A stretch of 55,858 bases of DNA from Mycoplasma anseris ATCC 49234 (GTDB lineage Bacteria; Bacillota_I; Bacilli_A; Mycoplasmatales; Metamycoplasmataceae). The stretch lies in NCBI RefSeq assembly GCF_000702805.1, contig NZ_JNJX01000006.1, positions 1 through 55,858 of the forward strand. The letters run 5' to 3'. This document shows, piece by piece, positions 1-8,883 of the stretch. How positions within the stretch are numbered: the stretch's first letter is position 1; each line of letters starts with the position of its first letter. The notes under the pieces were generated by a model. The model was not told where the DNA came from. It did not search any database and saw nothing but the letters and a program-made list of their open reading frames with translations. The position numbers and the translations under genes were made by a program.

Positions 1-119
1 TTGCTAAATACAATATTGGCTATGTTCCTGATTTGTTAAAAAATAATAATGTTAAATTTGTATATGAATATCAAAAAGAAAATTTAAAAGAAACTATACA
101 AAATATTATCAATTCTTAA
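1..119 (+). CDS. C-terminal end of an unidentified protein (5' truncated by window)
   Basis: An open frame enters from the left edge and ends at TAA 117-119, giving 38 residues rich in Lys, Asn and Ile (ending ...QNIINS). Nothing in it is diagnostic of a family. A hairpin with a T run follows, so it is the last gene of its transcript. The start lies outside the window; I do not assign a function. Confidence 0.6.
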   Translation, partial: AKYNIGYVPDLLKNNNVKFVYEYQKENLKETIQNIINS

Positions 120-130
120 AAAAATAAATT

Positions 131-165
131 AAAAAGAGGATTCAGAGGATTCATTCTCTTTTTTT
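131..165 (+). terminator. Rho-independent terminator after the edge gene
   Basis: An AAAAAGAG arm at 131-138 pairs with CTCTTTTT at 156-163 and is followed by more T. The loop contains a short direct repeat (GATTCA twice, 139-152). It separates the edge gene from the lipoprotein gene. Confidence 0.6.
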
Positions 166-263
166 ATATATTAAAATTAAAATTTTCATTTTAAAACTTT
201 AAAAATCATTTTAAAAAGAACAAAAATTGGATTTTTTTTGAAAAACTAACAAAATCCAAGCAG

Positions 264-307
264 TTTTTTTTTTTTTTTTTGCAAACAAATAAAATTAGTT
301 TTATAAA
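264..307 (+). promoter_or_regulatory. Lipoprotein promoter abutting a T17 homopolymer
   Basis: A run of 17 T (264-280) merges directly into a -35-like TTGCAA (279-284). A 17-bp spacer leads to TATAAA (302-307), about 30 bp before the lipoprotein ATG. The promoter assignment is by consensus. Homopolymer tracts beside lipoprotein promoters are known phase-variation switches in mycoplasmas (for example the vlp genes of M. hyorhinis), so length variation here could tune expression. Confidence 0.55.
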
Positions 308-336
308 TAAAAAAATGTATTAGAAAAGGATAAAAA

Positions 337-1782
337 ATGAAAAGCAAAAAAAATAAAAAAATTTATTATTTATACTTTCTTTTTTGTACAACAGGGGTAA
401 TTACCACATTACCTTTAATTAGTTCAAAATGTGAAAAACCCACTTCTCAAGATCAACCTAAACAACCAAGTGTTCCTAACACTCCAGATCCACAACCAAA
501 TCCAAACCCTACTACACCAACAACTAATCATTTTGATATTAGTACTTTAAAAGTTGGTGATCGTTTAGCTAATGGTGATCTTGTGGTTAATTTATTAAGC
601 CACGATCCAGATTATTTTGGACGTTATTTTCAACACAACCCAGAAGAATTAATTATCAAAGATAATAATGGTGTCTTTAAAATTGCGATTTTAAATCTCC
701 AAAGTGGAGAAGTAATTAAAACTTATCAAGTTGGAGATATTATTAAAAATATTGGGACTAAAGATTATACACTATTAGATGTTGATGAAAACACAGGTAA
801 ATTCTATGATAAAGTAGTTGGTAAAGAAATTATCTTTAAAGATAATGCTTTAGGTGGATTAAAATGAATTGGACATTTTAATATTGAATATGCAATTGAA
901 AGCGCAATTAAAAATAATAAAAAATATGCTTATCAAGAAGGTGATGTAGAATTACAAAGAGATGTTTTCATTAAAGAAATTAATGAACATGGTTATGAAT
1001 TAGAAAATCATTATACTGAAGCAGATTGAATTGTTAAAGGAAAAAAAGAATATAAAAGTGTTGTTCTTGAAAAAATAAAAGATAGTAAAAATAATCAATC
1101 AAATATTAATTATTATAAAAATTATTATAATAACAACTCAATTATTAATTATTTAAAAAGATCTTATAAAATAAATTCTTTATTTATTAATTTATCTAAT
1201 AGTGCTGATTTATTAACTTCACCTGATCAAATTGATGCTTTTGTAAAAGATGTTTATAACAATAACAAATCTAATGAAACTTTGATTAATTTTGTAAAAC
1301 AAGAATTAATTACCGAATATAGTAAATATAATGTTAAATTTAAAACAACATTAAGCAAAGATTGAGTAAATGATAATCTTATCAAAGAACAAGATTTTAA
1401 AACTATTTTAATTACTTTAATTGAAAAAGATCTTATTATGTATTCTTTCGCTTTTAATGAAACAGACACTTTTAAAGAAGCATTGGTTGCGTCATTATAT
1501 CTTTTCAAATATATTAGTGAAAACCCATCATTTTTCATAGATGGTCTTGAAAGTTATTTAGAAACATTACCTTACAGTGAATTCCCTTATAAATACGATA
1601 GATACCCTTATTATAAAGCATCTCCAACTCTAGAAGATGATATTAAGAAATTCAATGTTAAAGTTTATAATCATTTAATTAATAATGAATGAAAACCATA
1701 TGTGGATTTAATCAAAAGCCTTAATTCGCAATATGATGTAGATTTATCAAAATATATAGAACGTGAAATGTATGAGTTTTAA
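337..1782 (+). CDS. Surface lipoprotein of unknown function
   Basis: This is a 481-residue prelipoprotein. The first 31 residues are a Lys-rich, then hydrophobic signal sequence ending in a mycoplasmal lipobox (ISSK-C), so Cys32 should be lipid-modified and the rest exposed on the cell surface. A Pro/Thr/Asn/Gln-rich linker (about residues 35-65) precedes a hydrophilic body with no motif I recognise. Four in-frame TGA codons are read as Trp. AAAAGGA lies about 6 bases before the ATG. Its last 40 residues resemble the decayed gene at 2031-2462, so it belongs to a local lipoprotein family. A terminator follows. The function is unknown; adhesion or antigenic roles are only typical guesses for such proteins. 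Confidence 0.85.
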
Positions 1783-1799
1783 TAAAGTCATTTGATTTA

Positions 1800-1856
1800 T
1801 GGTATAATGAGATTGATTATTTATTAATGACCGGTTTTAATCAGGTCATTTTTTAT
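1800..1856 (+). terminator. Promoter-like TGGTATAAT followed at once by a terminator hairpin
   Basis: An extended -10 motif (TGG-TATAAT, 1800-1808) lies just after the lipoprotein stop. AATGACC (1826-1832) pairs with GGTCATT (1844-1850), followed by a T run. The hairpin certainly works as the lipoprotein terminator. If the -10 is active it would make only a transcript of about 40 nt or an attenuated leader for the pseudogene downstream. Confidence 0.6.
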
Positions 1857-2030
1857 TAATAATTTTATAAATTTATGGTGTAATTTAGTTATTATGAGAA
1901 AACAAATGGATGTTAAAGAATATGTGGTAGATGAAATTACTATGGGTTTAATAATAACTTTTGTAAATAATTAATATTTCCAATTGTTTATAAATAAAAT
2001 AACCATATGATACAAAATTAATTTCATTGA

Positions 2031-2462
2031 ATGGATAGTATGATTGATCAAACGTATTTAACAACCATTAATAACTATTTAGCACAATGAGTAAGTGGTT
2101 TTGAAAATATTAATGCCTCGGCTTATTATGATATACATTATTAAGATTATTGTTTAAAAGTTATTAATATAGACACTGAAGATGAATGTCTGATTAATAT
2201 TAATCATAACTCAATTGCCTTAATTAAACAAGAATTATTAAGTGCCTTAATTATGTTAAATGGAGCAATTAATTATGATGCTACTTTTATTAAACACTTA
2301 AGTAAAAACTTTACAACAAAAATTTATAATTATTTAATCGCACACGAATGAAAACTAGCAATAGATTTTATTAAAACTATTGAAAAAAGATATAGTGTTA
2401 ATTTATTAGAATATGCAATTCATAAAATGATCTATCGTATAAAATCTTTTATAACATTATAA
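2031..2462 (+). pseudogene. Degenerate partial paralogue of the 337-1782 lipoprotein
   Basis: The frame runs 2031-2462 with TGA as Trp but is broken by TAA at 2142-2144. The C-terminal part (KIYNYLIAHEWK..., ending ...HKMIY) aligns with the end of the upstream lipoprotein (KVYNHLINNEWK..., ending ...EREMY), including the Trp encoded by TGA. No signal peptide or lipobox is present. A second small open frame (1894-1974) in front may be another scrap of the 5' part. I read it as the remnant of a tandem gene duplication. A short reinitiated product from the second half is possible but unlikely. Confidence 0.7.
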
Positions 2463-2480
2463 AAAATTATTTTAATGAGA

Positions 2481-2515
2481 AAAATAACCCCCACTTGTTA
2501 GAGGTTATTTTTTAT
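2481..2515. terminator. Bidirectional terminator between the pseudogene and rluB
   Basis: AAAATAACC (2481-2489) pairs with GGTTATTTT (2503-2511). There is a T run on the plus side and an A/T tract on the other. It sits between converging genes, and the rluB stop codon lies in its right flank. Confidence 0.65.
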
Positions 2516-3222
2516 TTTATTTGGTTTTTTAAATCAATTATTTCTTTTGCTGTTAAATTTCTTCATTTACCAATTTTTAGATTTTTGTCAGTAATACATC
2601 CATAAGAAACACGGTGCAATTTAATTACATTACTTTGAACTAAATTAAATAGTTTTTTAACATGATGATTTCTTCCTTCAACCAAAGTAATTTGATAGCT
2701 ATTATCACCAACAAATTCAACTTGTTGGACAGATTTTTTATTATCTAATATTACGCGATGACTATTTAAAAATTTAAGTTCCTCTGTTGATAAAGCTCGA
2801 TCTAAAGTGGCAATATATGAACGTTTAATTTGGCTTGAAGGATGAGCTAATTTATTGGCTAAATCACCATCATTAGTAATAATAATGATACCAGTAGTGT
2901 TAAAATCTAATCTCCCTACTGAAAAAGCATATTCTTTTAAATTCATTCATTGATAAATAGTTTTACGGTTTTCTGGATCCTCAATAGTGCAAATAGTTCT
3001 TTTAGGTTTATTTAAAACAAGATAGATATTTGGTTGTTTGTTTCAATCAATTTTTTTATTATCAATTAAAATAACATCTTTAGTTGTTATACGTTGACCA
3101 ATTTTGGCAATTTCATTATTAATTTTAACTTTATTTTGTGCAATTAATAATTCTGCTTCTCTTCTTGAACAATAACCAGACATACTAATTGCTTTTTGGA
3201 TTTTAATTGTTTCTTGATTCAT
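2512..3222 (-). CDS. rluB: 23S rRNA pseudouridine synthase, RluB/RsuA family
   Basis: The protein has 236 residues. It isomerises a uridine in rRNA to pseudouridine. An N-terminal S4 RNA-binding domain (about residues 4-60, with SGYCSRREAE) precedes the synthase domain. The catalytic motif GRLDFNTTG carries the family Asp, followed by IIIITNDG. Three TGA codons encode Trp and would split the gene under the standard code. I chose ATG 3222 because GGAGA stands 6 bases upstream; a GTG at 3234 in the same frame is an alternative. It is transcribed alone, convergent to the lipoprotein region. Whether the target is the RluB or RsuA position cannot be told from sequence. Confidence 0.88.
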
Positions 3223-3342
3223 GTGCTTCTCCACTTGATACTTTTTTAATTGATATTTATATTATAAATATAGTTAACTAATTGTCTCATTATTTCAATA
3301 AATTTTTGCTAATTTATTTTAATTTAAAGCAAGGAGAGAGAA

Positions 3343-3663
3343 ATGGAATACACATTAAATGAGATTGGAATTATTTCAAATTTATCACTAAATGAGAAAA
3401 AGAAATTTATTTCCAAATATTGTAATGACATGAAAATTTTAGAATTATCAAGAAAAATTAAAAATATACAAAATTACAAAGATTATTTAACAATGTTTAT
3501 TGATTCATTACAAAAGGATGACAAAAAAGTATTTTTAGAAAATTTTATTTTTAATAACCCTGAGCCTAATTGATATCTTAATCATTGATCTAAAACAACA
3601 TATTACAAGAAATTACATCTAGTAGTCAACAATTTCTTAAGGTTTTTGTATGCTATTAAATAA
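3343..3663 (+). CDS. Small MG284/MPN403-like protein, possible helix-turn-helix
   Basis: The protein has 106 residues and is helical and charged. Its C-terminal segment (WSKTTYYKKLHLVVNNFLRF) looks like the Ser/Thr-rich recognition region of small phage-type helix-turn-helix regulators. Order and size match MG284 of M. genitalium, which stands three genes before the acyl carrier protein gene as here; that match is from memory. A strong AAGGAGAGAG ribosome site precedes ATG 3343. The gene overlaps the next one by 14 bases, so the two are translationally coupled. Function is unknown; DNA binding is a guess. Confidence 0.65.
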
Positions 3664-4744
3664 TCAATTAATTAAAAATATTGAAAACGAAAAATTAGCT
3701 TATCGGGTGGAAAAAAGAATTTATAATCAAGACTTATTAAATGCCAGTGAAAAATTTAAACTTAATTTTGAAAGAATAATCAATATTGATGGATTTATTT
3801 TAAATTTTAATTACCAAAATGATACTTTAAAATATCTTAACAACCAATTGTTTGTGACTATCACAATTAATAACAAAGTGATATTACAAAATGTCAATTT
3901 AATTTCAAATAATGGCACTTTTGAAATTAAATTTATTTCAGAAACTGCCAAAACTAAAATCAAATTTTCTGAAATAAAAAATATCAATATCGAGCTTGTT
4001 TTGCAAAATGATAACAATATCAAGCAAATTTATGGGCTAAGTATTTATTTAGACCGGCAAAACATTAATAAAGAATTTGTTATAGATAGTAATGGGATTG
4101 GGATTGGGATAATCAAAAAGATTAATATCATTTTTTCTAATGATGAAAATCTTAACGATCTATTAATAAAACATTCAAACATTGAATATTTGTATTATGT
4201 TTTTAAACCAAAAGTTTTGAAAATTGGTAATCAAATTGAAACGCTTTATGAATTAGATATATTGAATAACAAAAACAATATTCCCAATCAAAGTGATTAT
4301 TCAGCCTTAAATATTAAAAATATCACTATTTGTAATGACAAAACAAACAAACCTGAATTTATTTTTGATTATACTAGCCCGACAAAGAAAATTTTAATCA
4401 ATTCTTATTCATTTTATGATGTTGAAAACAAAAAAATGATTTTCAACACAAACAATCCTAATGCTAAAAGAGGCATATGCATTTCACCTAATTTTGTTGG
4501 TAATTTTTCTCATGATATGGAATTTAGTATTGGCGAAAATCTAAATGATTATAAATTACATTACAACCAAGTGGTTAATCAGCCTTATTTGCATGCCAAA
4601 AGAGGATTAATTAAAATGAAAATTAAACAAGAAGAAAACTATTTTGAACAAGCTAAATGGAAAACAATTTATTACCGAAATTTAAATAAAGTGATTGAAG
4701 AAGCTAAAACATTATTAGACATAGAAAATAAAGGGGGAGAATAA
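3650..4744 (+). CDS. Conserved mycoplasma protein of unknown function (MG285 position)
   Basis: The protein has 364 residues with no signal peptide or membrane segment. It appears mostly beta-rich with many Asn/Ile/Lys, and no catalytic motif is visible. Unusually for this genome its only Trp (about residue 340) is encoded by TGG and there are no in-frame TGA codons. It starts inside the preceding gene and its TAA overlaps the ATG of the next (TAATG), so four genes through acpP look like one operon. I recall families of unknown function named after M. hominis loci (MHO_1580/MHO_1590) at this place but cannot verify it here. Confidence 0.7.
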   Translation: MLLNNQLIKNIENEKLAYRVEKRIYNQDLLNASEKFKLNFERIINIDGFILNFNYQNDTLKYLNNQLFVTITINNKVILQNVNLISNNGTFEIKFISETAKTKIKFSEIKNINIELVLQNDNNIKQIYGLSIYLDRQNINKEFVIDSNGIGIGIIKKINIIFSNDENLNDLLIKHSNIEYLYYVFKPKVLKIGNQIETLYELDILNNKNNIPNQSDYSALNIKNITICNDKTNKPEFIFDYTSPTKKILINSYSFYDVENKKMIFNTNNPNAKRGICISPNFVGNFSHDMEFSIGENLNDYKLHYNQVVNQPYLHAKRGLIKMKIKQEENYFEQAKWKTIYYRNLNKVIEEAKTLLDIENKGGE

Positions 4745-5253
4745 TGAAATCAAGAACAAAAAAAATTATTTTAATATCATCAATTTCCACCGTTGGTTTG
4801 TTAAGCATTGCTGGTGTAACTTCAGTTTTTGTTATTAAATCTAAAGCTAAACAACAAAACAAGAATAATCATCACATTACCATTGATGATGACAAAGAAA
4901 ATAAAAAAGAAGAAAAAGTTAATAAAGAAGAAAACACACATAATGAACAACCTAAAAACAATGATGAACCTACAATTGAAAAAGAAATCATTGATTCAAG
5001 TTTAGTTTTTCCAAGCATTGATGATAATACATATTATGATCACTTGAATTTTAAAGATTCAAATGCTTGAATTGATGATGAGATGATTGCCTTTGTTATC
5101 AAAGACATTATTTCAAAATTGATAATCAATGACGGAGAAATAAAATATGCATATAACCGAATTGCTCAAAATGATGTTGAGATATCTTTCATTTGAGAAA
5201 ATGATACTCAAAAAGCATTTAGAACTTATAAAATCTGTACTAATAATATATAA
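4744..5253 (+). CDS. Single-pass membrane protein of unknown function (MG286 position)
   Basis: The protein has 169 residues. One hydrophobic segment (about residues 8-30) follows a short basic start, so the N-terminus is probably cytoplasmic and the rest outside. A Lys/Glu/Asn-rich low-complexity linker (about 35-80) leads to a C-terminal domain of about 85 residues with two TGA-encoded Trp. No lipobox Cys is present. The ATG overlaps the upstream stop. Third in the block that ends with acpP; no function assigned. Confidence 0.7.
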
Positions 5254-5263
5254 TTAAAAGGCT

Positions 5264-5485
5264 ATGGAAATTAAAGATTATGTTTTTAAACAAATTAAAA
5301 AGTTAACTAAAAAATCCTTTGATGAAAATTCTAGTATTAAAGATTTAAATATTGATAGTTTAGATTTAGTGGTTTTAATAAGCGAAGTTGAAGAACAATT
5401 AAAAATTACTATTTCTGATGAAGAATTACTAAACTTTAAAACAATTAGTGATATTATCAATACTTTAGAAACTAAATTAAAATAG
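5264..5485 (+). CDS. acpP: Acyl carrier protein
   Basis: The protein has 73 residues and is acidic and helical. The phosphopantetheine attachment motif DSLD (residues 31-34) puts the prosthetic group on Ser32. ACP carries acyl chains as thioesters in the cytoplasm. Mycoplasmas of this group generally lack fatty-acid synthesis, so its partner may be phospholipid acylation or another acyl transfer; that is inference. AAAAGG stands close to the ATG. It is the last gene of the operon that begins at 3343, and the three unknown upstream genes are its best functional clue. Confidence 0.92.
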   Translation: MEIKDYVFKQIKKLTKKSFDENSSIKDLNIDSLDLVVLISEVEEQLKITISDEELLNFKTISDIINTLETKLK

Positions 5486-5540
5486 ATAAATATAACAAAA
5501 TTATCAATGATTAGTATAAAATAATATTGTTATATTTAAT

Positions 5541-5615
5541 AGGGGTATAGTTCAATGGTAGAACAACAGGCTTCAACCCTGTGTGTTGTGAGTTCGAGTC
5601 TTGCTACCCCTGCCA
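5541..5615 (+). tRNA. trnW: tRNA-Trp (anticodon UCA, reads UGA)
   Basis: A cloverleaf can be drawn with acceptor stem AGGGGTA/TACCCCT, anticodon stem ACAGG/CCTGT, loop CTTCAAC with anticodon TCA, a TTCGAGT T-loop and an encoded CCA. UCA pairs with UGA (and wobbles to UGG), so this is the tRNA behind the UGA = Trp code seen throughout the window. Confidence 0.95.
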
Positions 5616-5616
5616 T

Positions 5617-5638
5617 ATGGAGCTTGCTCCATTTTTTT
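5617..5638 (+). terminator. Terminator of tRNA-Trp
   Basis: ATGGAG (5617-5622), loop CTTG, and CTCCAT (5627-5632) are followed by seven T, directly after the tRNA CCA end. Confidence 0.85.
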
Positions 5639-5652
5639 ATTATTTTGCAAAT

Positions 5653-5680
5653 AAAAAAAATGAGAAAAATCTCATTTTGG
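5653..5680 (-). terminator. Hairpin between the two convergent tRNA genes
   Basis: AAAATGAGA and TCTCATTTT form a stem around a short A loop, with A-rich DNA to the left that reads as T on the minus strand. It should end the tRNA-Thr transcript. Confidence 0.6.
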
Positions 5681-5691
5681 TCATTTTGATA

Positions 5692-5766
5692 TGGTGCCGT
5701 TTACTAGAATTGAACTAGCGACCCCTTCCTTACCATGGAAGTGCTCTGCCCCTGAGCTAAAACGGC
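5692..5766 (-). tRNA. trnT: tRNA-Thr (anticodon GGU)
   Basis: On the minus strand the acceptor stem is GCCGTTT/AAACGGC with discriminator A and encoded CCA. The anticodon stem is CTTCC/GGAAG with loop ATGGTAA, so the anticodon is GGT. The T-arm loop TTCAATT is regular. Confidence 0.94.
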
Positions 5767-5778
5767 AACTCATTAATT

Positions 5779-5808
5779 ATTATATAGATTTTTTAAAATT
5801 TTAAACAA
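5779..5808 (-). promoter_or_regulatory. Promoter of tRNA-Thr
   Basis: On the minus strand TTGTTT (5808-5803) and TATAAT (5784-5779) are 18 bp apart, placing the start a few bases before the tRNA. Confidence 0.6.
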
Positions 5809-5813
5809 ATTTA

Positions 5814-6959
5814 TTAGCTATTTTTCTTGACTTTTTCATGGTTTAACAAATTGATTTTGGTTTTAATATTACCATTAAAACCACCAATTGAATTGCTAGC
5901 TAAAACACGATGACAAGGAATTATTATGGGAAAATTATTTTTGCCACATGCTGTTCCAACTGCTTGACATGACATGTTTTTTATCCCTTTTTTTATTGCT
6001 AATTGATTAGCAATTTCTTTGTATGTTTTGGTTTTGCCATATTGAATTTGACTTATTTGCAATCAAACTTCTTTTTGAAAAGGTGTTCCTTGCATTTTTA
6101 AAGGAACATTGCATACAGAAATTTTATTATTGAAATAATTATCTAATCATGTTTTGGTTTCTTTAATGATTTTAGAATCATTATTTATAAAAGGAAAGTG
6201 GTGTTTTTCTAAGAAATTTATTTTTTTATATTTTTGATCCGGGTTAATTGATATTTTGGTCAATTCATCTTCATTTGCTTGTAATAAAATAACACCAATT
6301 TTTGATTGATAAAAATCAAAATACTTATCTAATTGTCAAATTCCTTTTGGTTTTCAAATATCTTTTTCAACACATTTTCAAATATAAAATGAAGCAATTG
6401 AACCATATGGTGAGAATTTCTTTTTAAAATCATTTAATTGCTTTTTGGTTATTTCTTTTAAACCATATAAATTCATTAAACCAATTTTAATTCCTAAATC
6501 ATTGATACTAAAAACATCTAAACGGTTTAAACAAAAAACTAAAACCATTTCAGCTGTTCATGGTCCGATTCCATTTAAAGTCGTTAAATAAGAAATTGCT
6601 TCATCATCACTCATATTATTTAACTTATCAATATCAAATTCATGCCTTCTTATTTTAGTAATAAATTCAAAAATATATTGTGCTTTTTGGCTTGATAACC
6701 CAAAGTTTTTTCAATCTTCAAGATTTAAATTTTTAGTAGTTTCTAGATTTATTTCTTTTAAGGTCTGCTTGATATTATTTCATAATTTATTTTGAATTTG
6801 AATACTTATTTGTTGACCAATAATATTTTTTATAATTGATTGAAAAACATCTTCTTCCAAACTAATTTCTAGCTTCCCGAATTTATTAATTATTTTTTGT
6901 AATTTTTCATCAACATTTTTAAGAAATTCCAATGCTGATTCATCATATTTAAAAATCAT
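5814..6959 (-). CDS. AlkA-like DNA glycosylase fused to O6-alkylguanine-DNA methyltransferase (Ogt)
   Basis: The protein has 381 residues and two repair modules. Residues 1-205 form a helix-hairpin-helix glycosylase: LNGIGPWTAEMV is the HhH hairpin, and Asp154 in FSINDLG matches the AlkA catalytic Asp, so it should remove alkylated purines such as 3-methyladenine. Residues about 255-381 are the suicide methyltransferase: PCHRVL holds the acceptor Cys349, preceded by QAVGTACGKN and a Thr-Tyr-Lys-Glu DNA-binding segment. Many Trp codons are TGA, so the gene looks shattered under the standard code. Start ATG 6959 is the first in frame and has AAAGAGG upstream. No partner genes are nearby. The fusion is seen in sequence; activity of both halves is inferred from kept active residues. 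Confidence 0.85.
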
Positions 6960-7022
6960 TTTAACCTCTTTTTTTAATTATATAAGACCAAATCATAAAT
7001 TCAATAATTCTGCTAAAAATTA

Positions 7023-7051
7023 TTGTCTTTTAAGGCGGGGTTTGTTATAAT
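7023..7051 (+). promoter_or_regulatory. Promoter of prfA-prmC
   Basis: TTGTCT (7023-7028), a 17-bp spacer and a perfect TATAAT (7046-7051). The -10 ends only 9 bases before the prfA ATG, so the transcript is nearly or fully leaderless, and no Shine-Dalgarno sequence is present. Confidence 0.7.
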
Positions 7052-7060
7052 TTTTAAGTT

Positions 7061-8140
7061 ATGGAAAAATCAATGCATGAATCATTAATGGCAATTAAAT
7101 CGAAATATGAAGAAATTGCTAATGAATTACTAAACCCAGAAATTTTTAACGATATTAAGAAATACACAAAATTAAACAAGGAACAAAGTTCAATTAAAGA
7201 AATTTATGATGCTTTCAATAACTTTTTAAAGGCTGAAAGTATGTATAAAGAAGCAAAAGAAATTTTGAATAATGAAAAAGATGCTGAATTGATTGAATTA
7301 GCTAAACAAGATATTTTAGAACAAGAAAAAATAATGGATGTTTTAGAAGAGGATTTAAAAGAACTTTTATTACCAAAAGATGAAAATGATGATAAGAATG
7401 TTATTATGGAAATAAGAGGCGCTGCTGGAGGAGATGAAGCAAACATTTTTTCAGGTGATTTATTCAAAATGTATCAAAAATATTGTGAATCTAATGATTT
7501 TAAAATAAAAATTATTGATTATACATATGGAACAGCTGGTGGATTTAGTCAAATAGTGTTTACTGTTAAAGGTGAAAAAGTTTTCTCAAAATTAAAATAT
7601 GAAAGAGGAGTTCACCGAGTTCAAAGAGTTCCTCAAACCGAAACCCAAGGAAGAGTGCATACTTCTACAGCAACTGTTACTGTTTTACCAGAAGTTGATG
7701 AAGACGTAAAAATTGATATTTCTTCTGATGATATTGAAGTTGATGTATTTAGATCTTCTGGAGCTGGAGGACAATCTGTCAATACAACAGATTCAGCAGT
7801 AAGAATTACCCACAAACCTAGCGGAATAATTGTTACATCGCAAGATGAAAGAAGTCAAATTCAAAACAGAGAAACAGCAATGAAAATTTTACGAGCTAAA
7901 CTTTATGAATTAGAAATTAAAAAACGTGAAGAAGAAGAAAGTGGTTTAAGAAAATTGGCAGGAACTGGGGATCGAAGCGAAAAGATTAGAACATATAATT
8001 ATCCACAAGACAGAGTTACTGATCACCGAATTGGTTTTTCTACTTCTTTAAAAGTTGTTATGGAAGGTGAATTGGCAAAAATTATTGAACAACTTAGTGC
8101 TGATGAAAAAGCCAAAAAAATTAGTGAGGCTGGTTTATAA
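7061..8140 (+). CDS. prfA: Peptide chain release factor 1
   Basis: The protein has 359 residues, full length. It recognises UAA and UAG in the ribosomal A site and triggers peptide release. The codon-reading tripeptide region P191-Q-T193 lies before the hydrolysis loop, where the GGQ glutamine is Gln238. In a UGA = Trp organism RF1 is expected to be the only release factor, since RF2 would terminate at UGA. The neighbouring prmC, which methylates the GGQ glutamine, overlaps by one base (TAATG). The first ATG after the promoter is used with no visible ribosome site. There are no in-frame TGA codons. Confidence 0.97.
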   Translation: MEKSMHESLMAIKSKYEEIANELLNPEIFNDIKKYTKLNKEQSSIKEIYDAFNNFLKAESMYKEAKEILNNEKDAELIELAKQDILEQEKIMDVLEEDLKELLLPKDENDDKNVIMEIRGAAGGDEANIFSGDLFKMYQKYCESNDFKIKIIDYTYGTAGGFSQIVFTVKGEKVFSKLKYERGVHRVQRVPQTETQGRVHTSTATVTVLPEVDEDVKIDISSDDIEVDVFRSSGAGGQSVNTTDSAVRITHKPSGIIVTSQDERSQIQNRETAMKILRAKLYELEIKKREEEESGLRKLAGTGDRSEKIRTYNYPQDRVTDHRIGFSTSLKVVMEGELAKIIEQLSADEKAKKISEAGL

Positions 8141-8841
8141 TGATTGAAAAAGAGGTTTTGCTTAGAGAAAAACTAAGGTATGATATGCCTCTTTTTGTTT
8201 CTAAAAAGGAACTAAAAATGTTAAAAAAGGATGTTCCTGTTCAAAAAATTATCGGAATACAAGAAATGCAAAATGTTTGAATTGATTTAAGATATAAGGT
8301 TTTGATTCCGAGATATGAAACTGAAGAGGTAATTATTGAGGCTTATCAATATTTAAATAAGGATAGCAATATTTTAGATTTAGGTTGTGGTTCTGGTTTT
8401 ATTGGCTTGGCAATTAAAAAAAATATTGATTGCTATGTAGATTTAGTTGATATATCTAACCAAGCAATAAAACAAACAAAATTTAATGCCAAATTAAACA
8501 ATTTAGATGTAAATGTATTTAAATCAAATTGATTTAAAAAAGTAAATCGTCAATATGATTTGATAATTTCAAACCCTCCTTATTTAAATAGAAAACATAA
8601 TTTTGATAAATCTTTAAAATATGATCCAAAAAGAGCTTTATTTGCTAAAGACAATGGTTTAAAATGTTATAAAGAAATATTAAAAGAAGCCAAAAAATAT
8701 TTAAAAGAAAATGGAAAATTAATTTTTGAAATTGATCCTTTTTCTGCAACTTATTTTCAAACTCATTTTCCCAAAGCTATTATAAAAAAAGATATTAATC
8801 AAAAGCAAAGAATTATTACTATTTCAAAAAATGATTTGTAA
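8140..8841 (+). CDS. prmC: Release factor glutamine methyltransferase (HemK/PrmC)
   Basis: The protein has 233 residues, shorter than the usual 270-290 because the N-terminal helical domain is reduced. It transfers a methyl group from S-adenosylmethionine to the GGQ glutamine of RF1. Visible are VLIPRYETEE ahead of SAM motif I (ILDLGCGSGF) and the catalytic NPPY at residues 145-148. Trp codons at 8278 and 8530 are TGA. Translation is coupled to prfA through TAATG, giving a substrate/modifier operon. Confidence 0.93.
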
Positions 8842-8843
8842 TT

Positions 8844-8870
8844 TTAGCACTCTTTAAATTATTGTGCTAA
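8844..8870 (+). promoter_or_regulatory. CIRCE operator (HrcA site) before dnaJ
   Basis: TTAGCACTC (8844-8852), 9 spacer bases, then TTGTGCTAA (8862-8870). This is the CIRCE inverted repeat TTAGCACTC-N9-GAGTGCTAA with 7 of 9 right-arm bases kept. In Firmicutes and mycoplasmas HrcA binds it and represses heat-shock genes, so dnaJ should be heat-inducible. The element begins 2 bases after the prmC stop. Confidence 0.9.
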
Positions 8871-8883
8871 AATTTATTTTATT

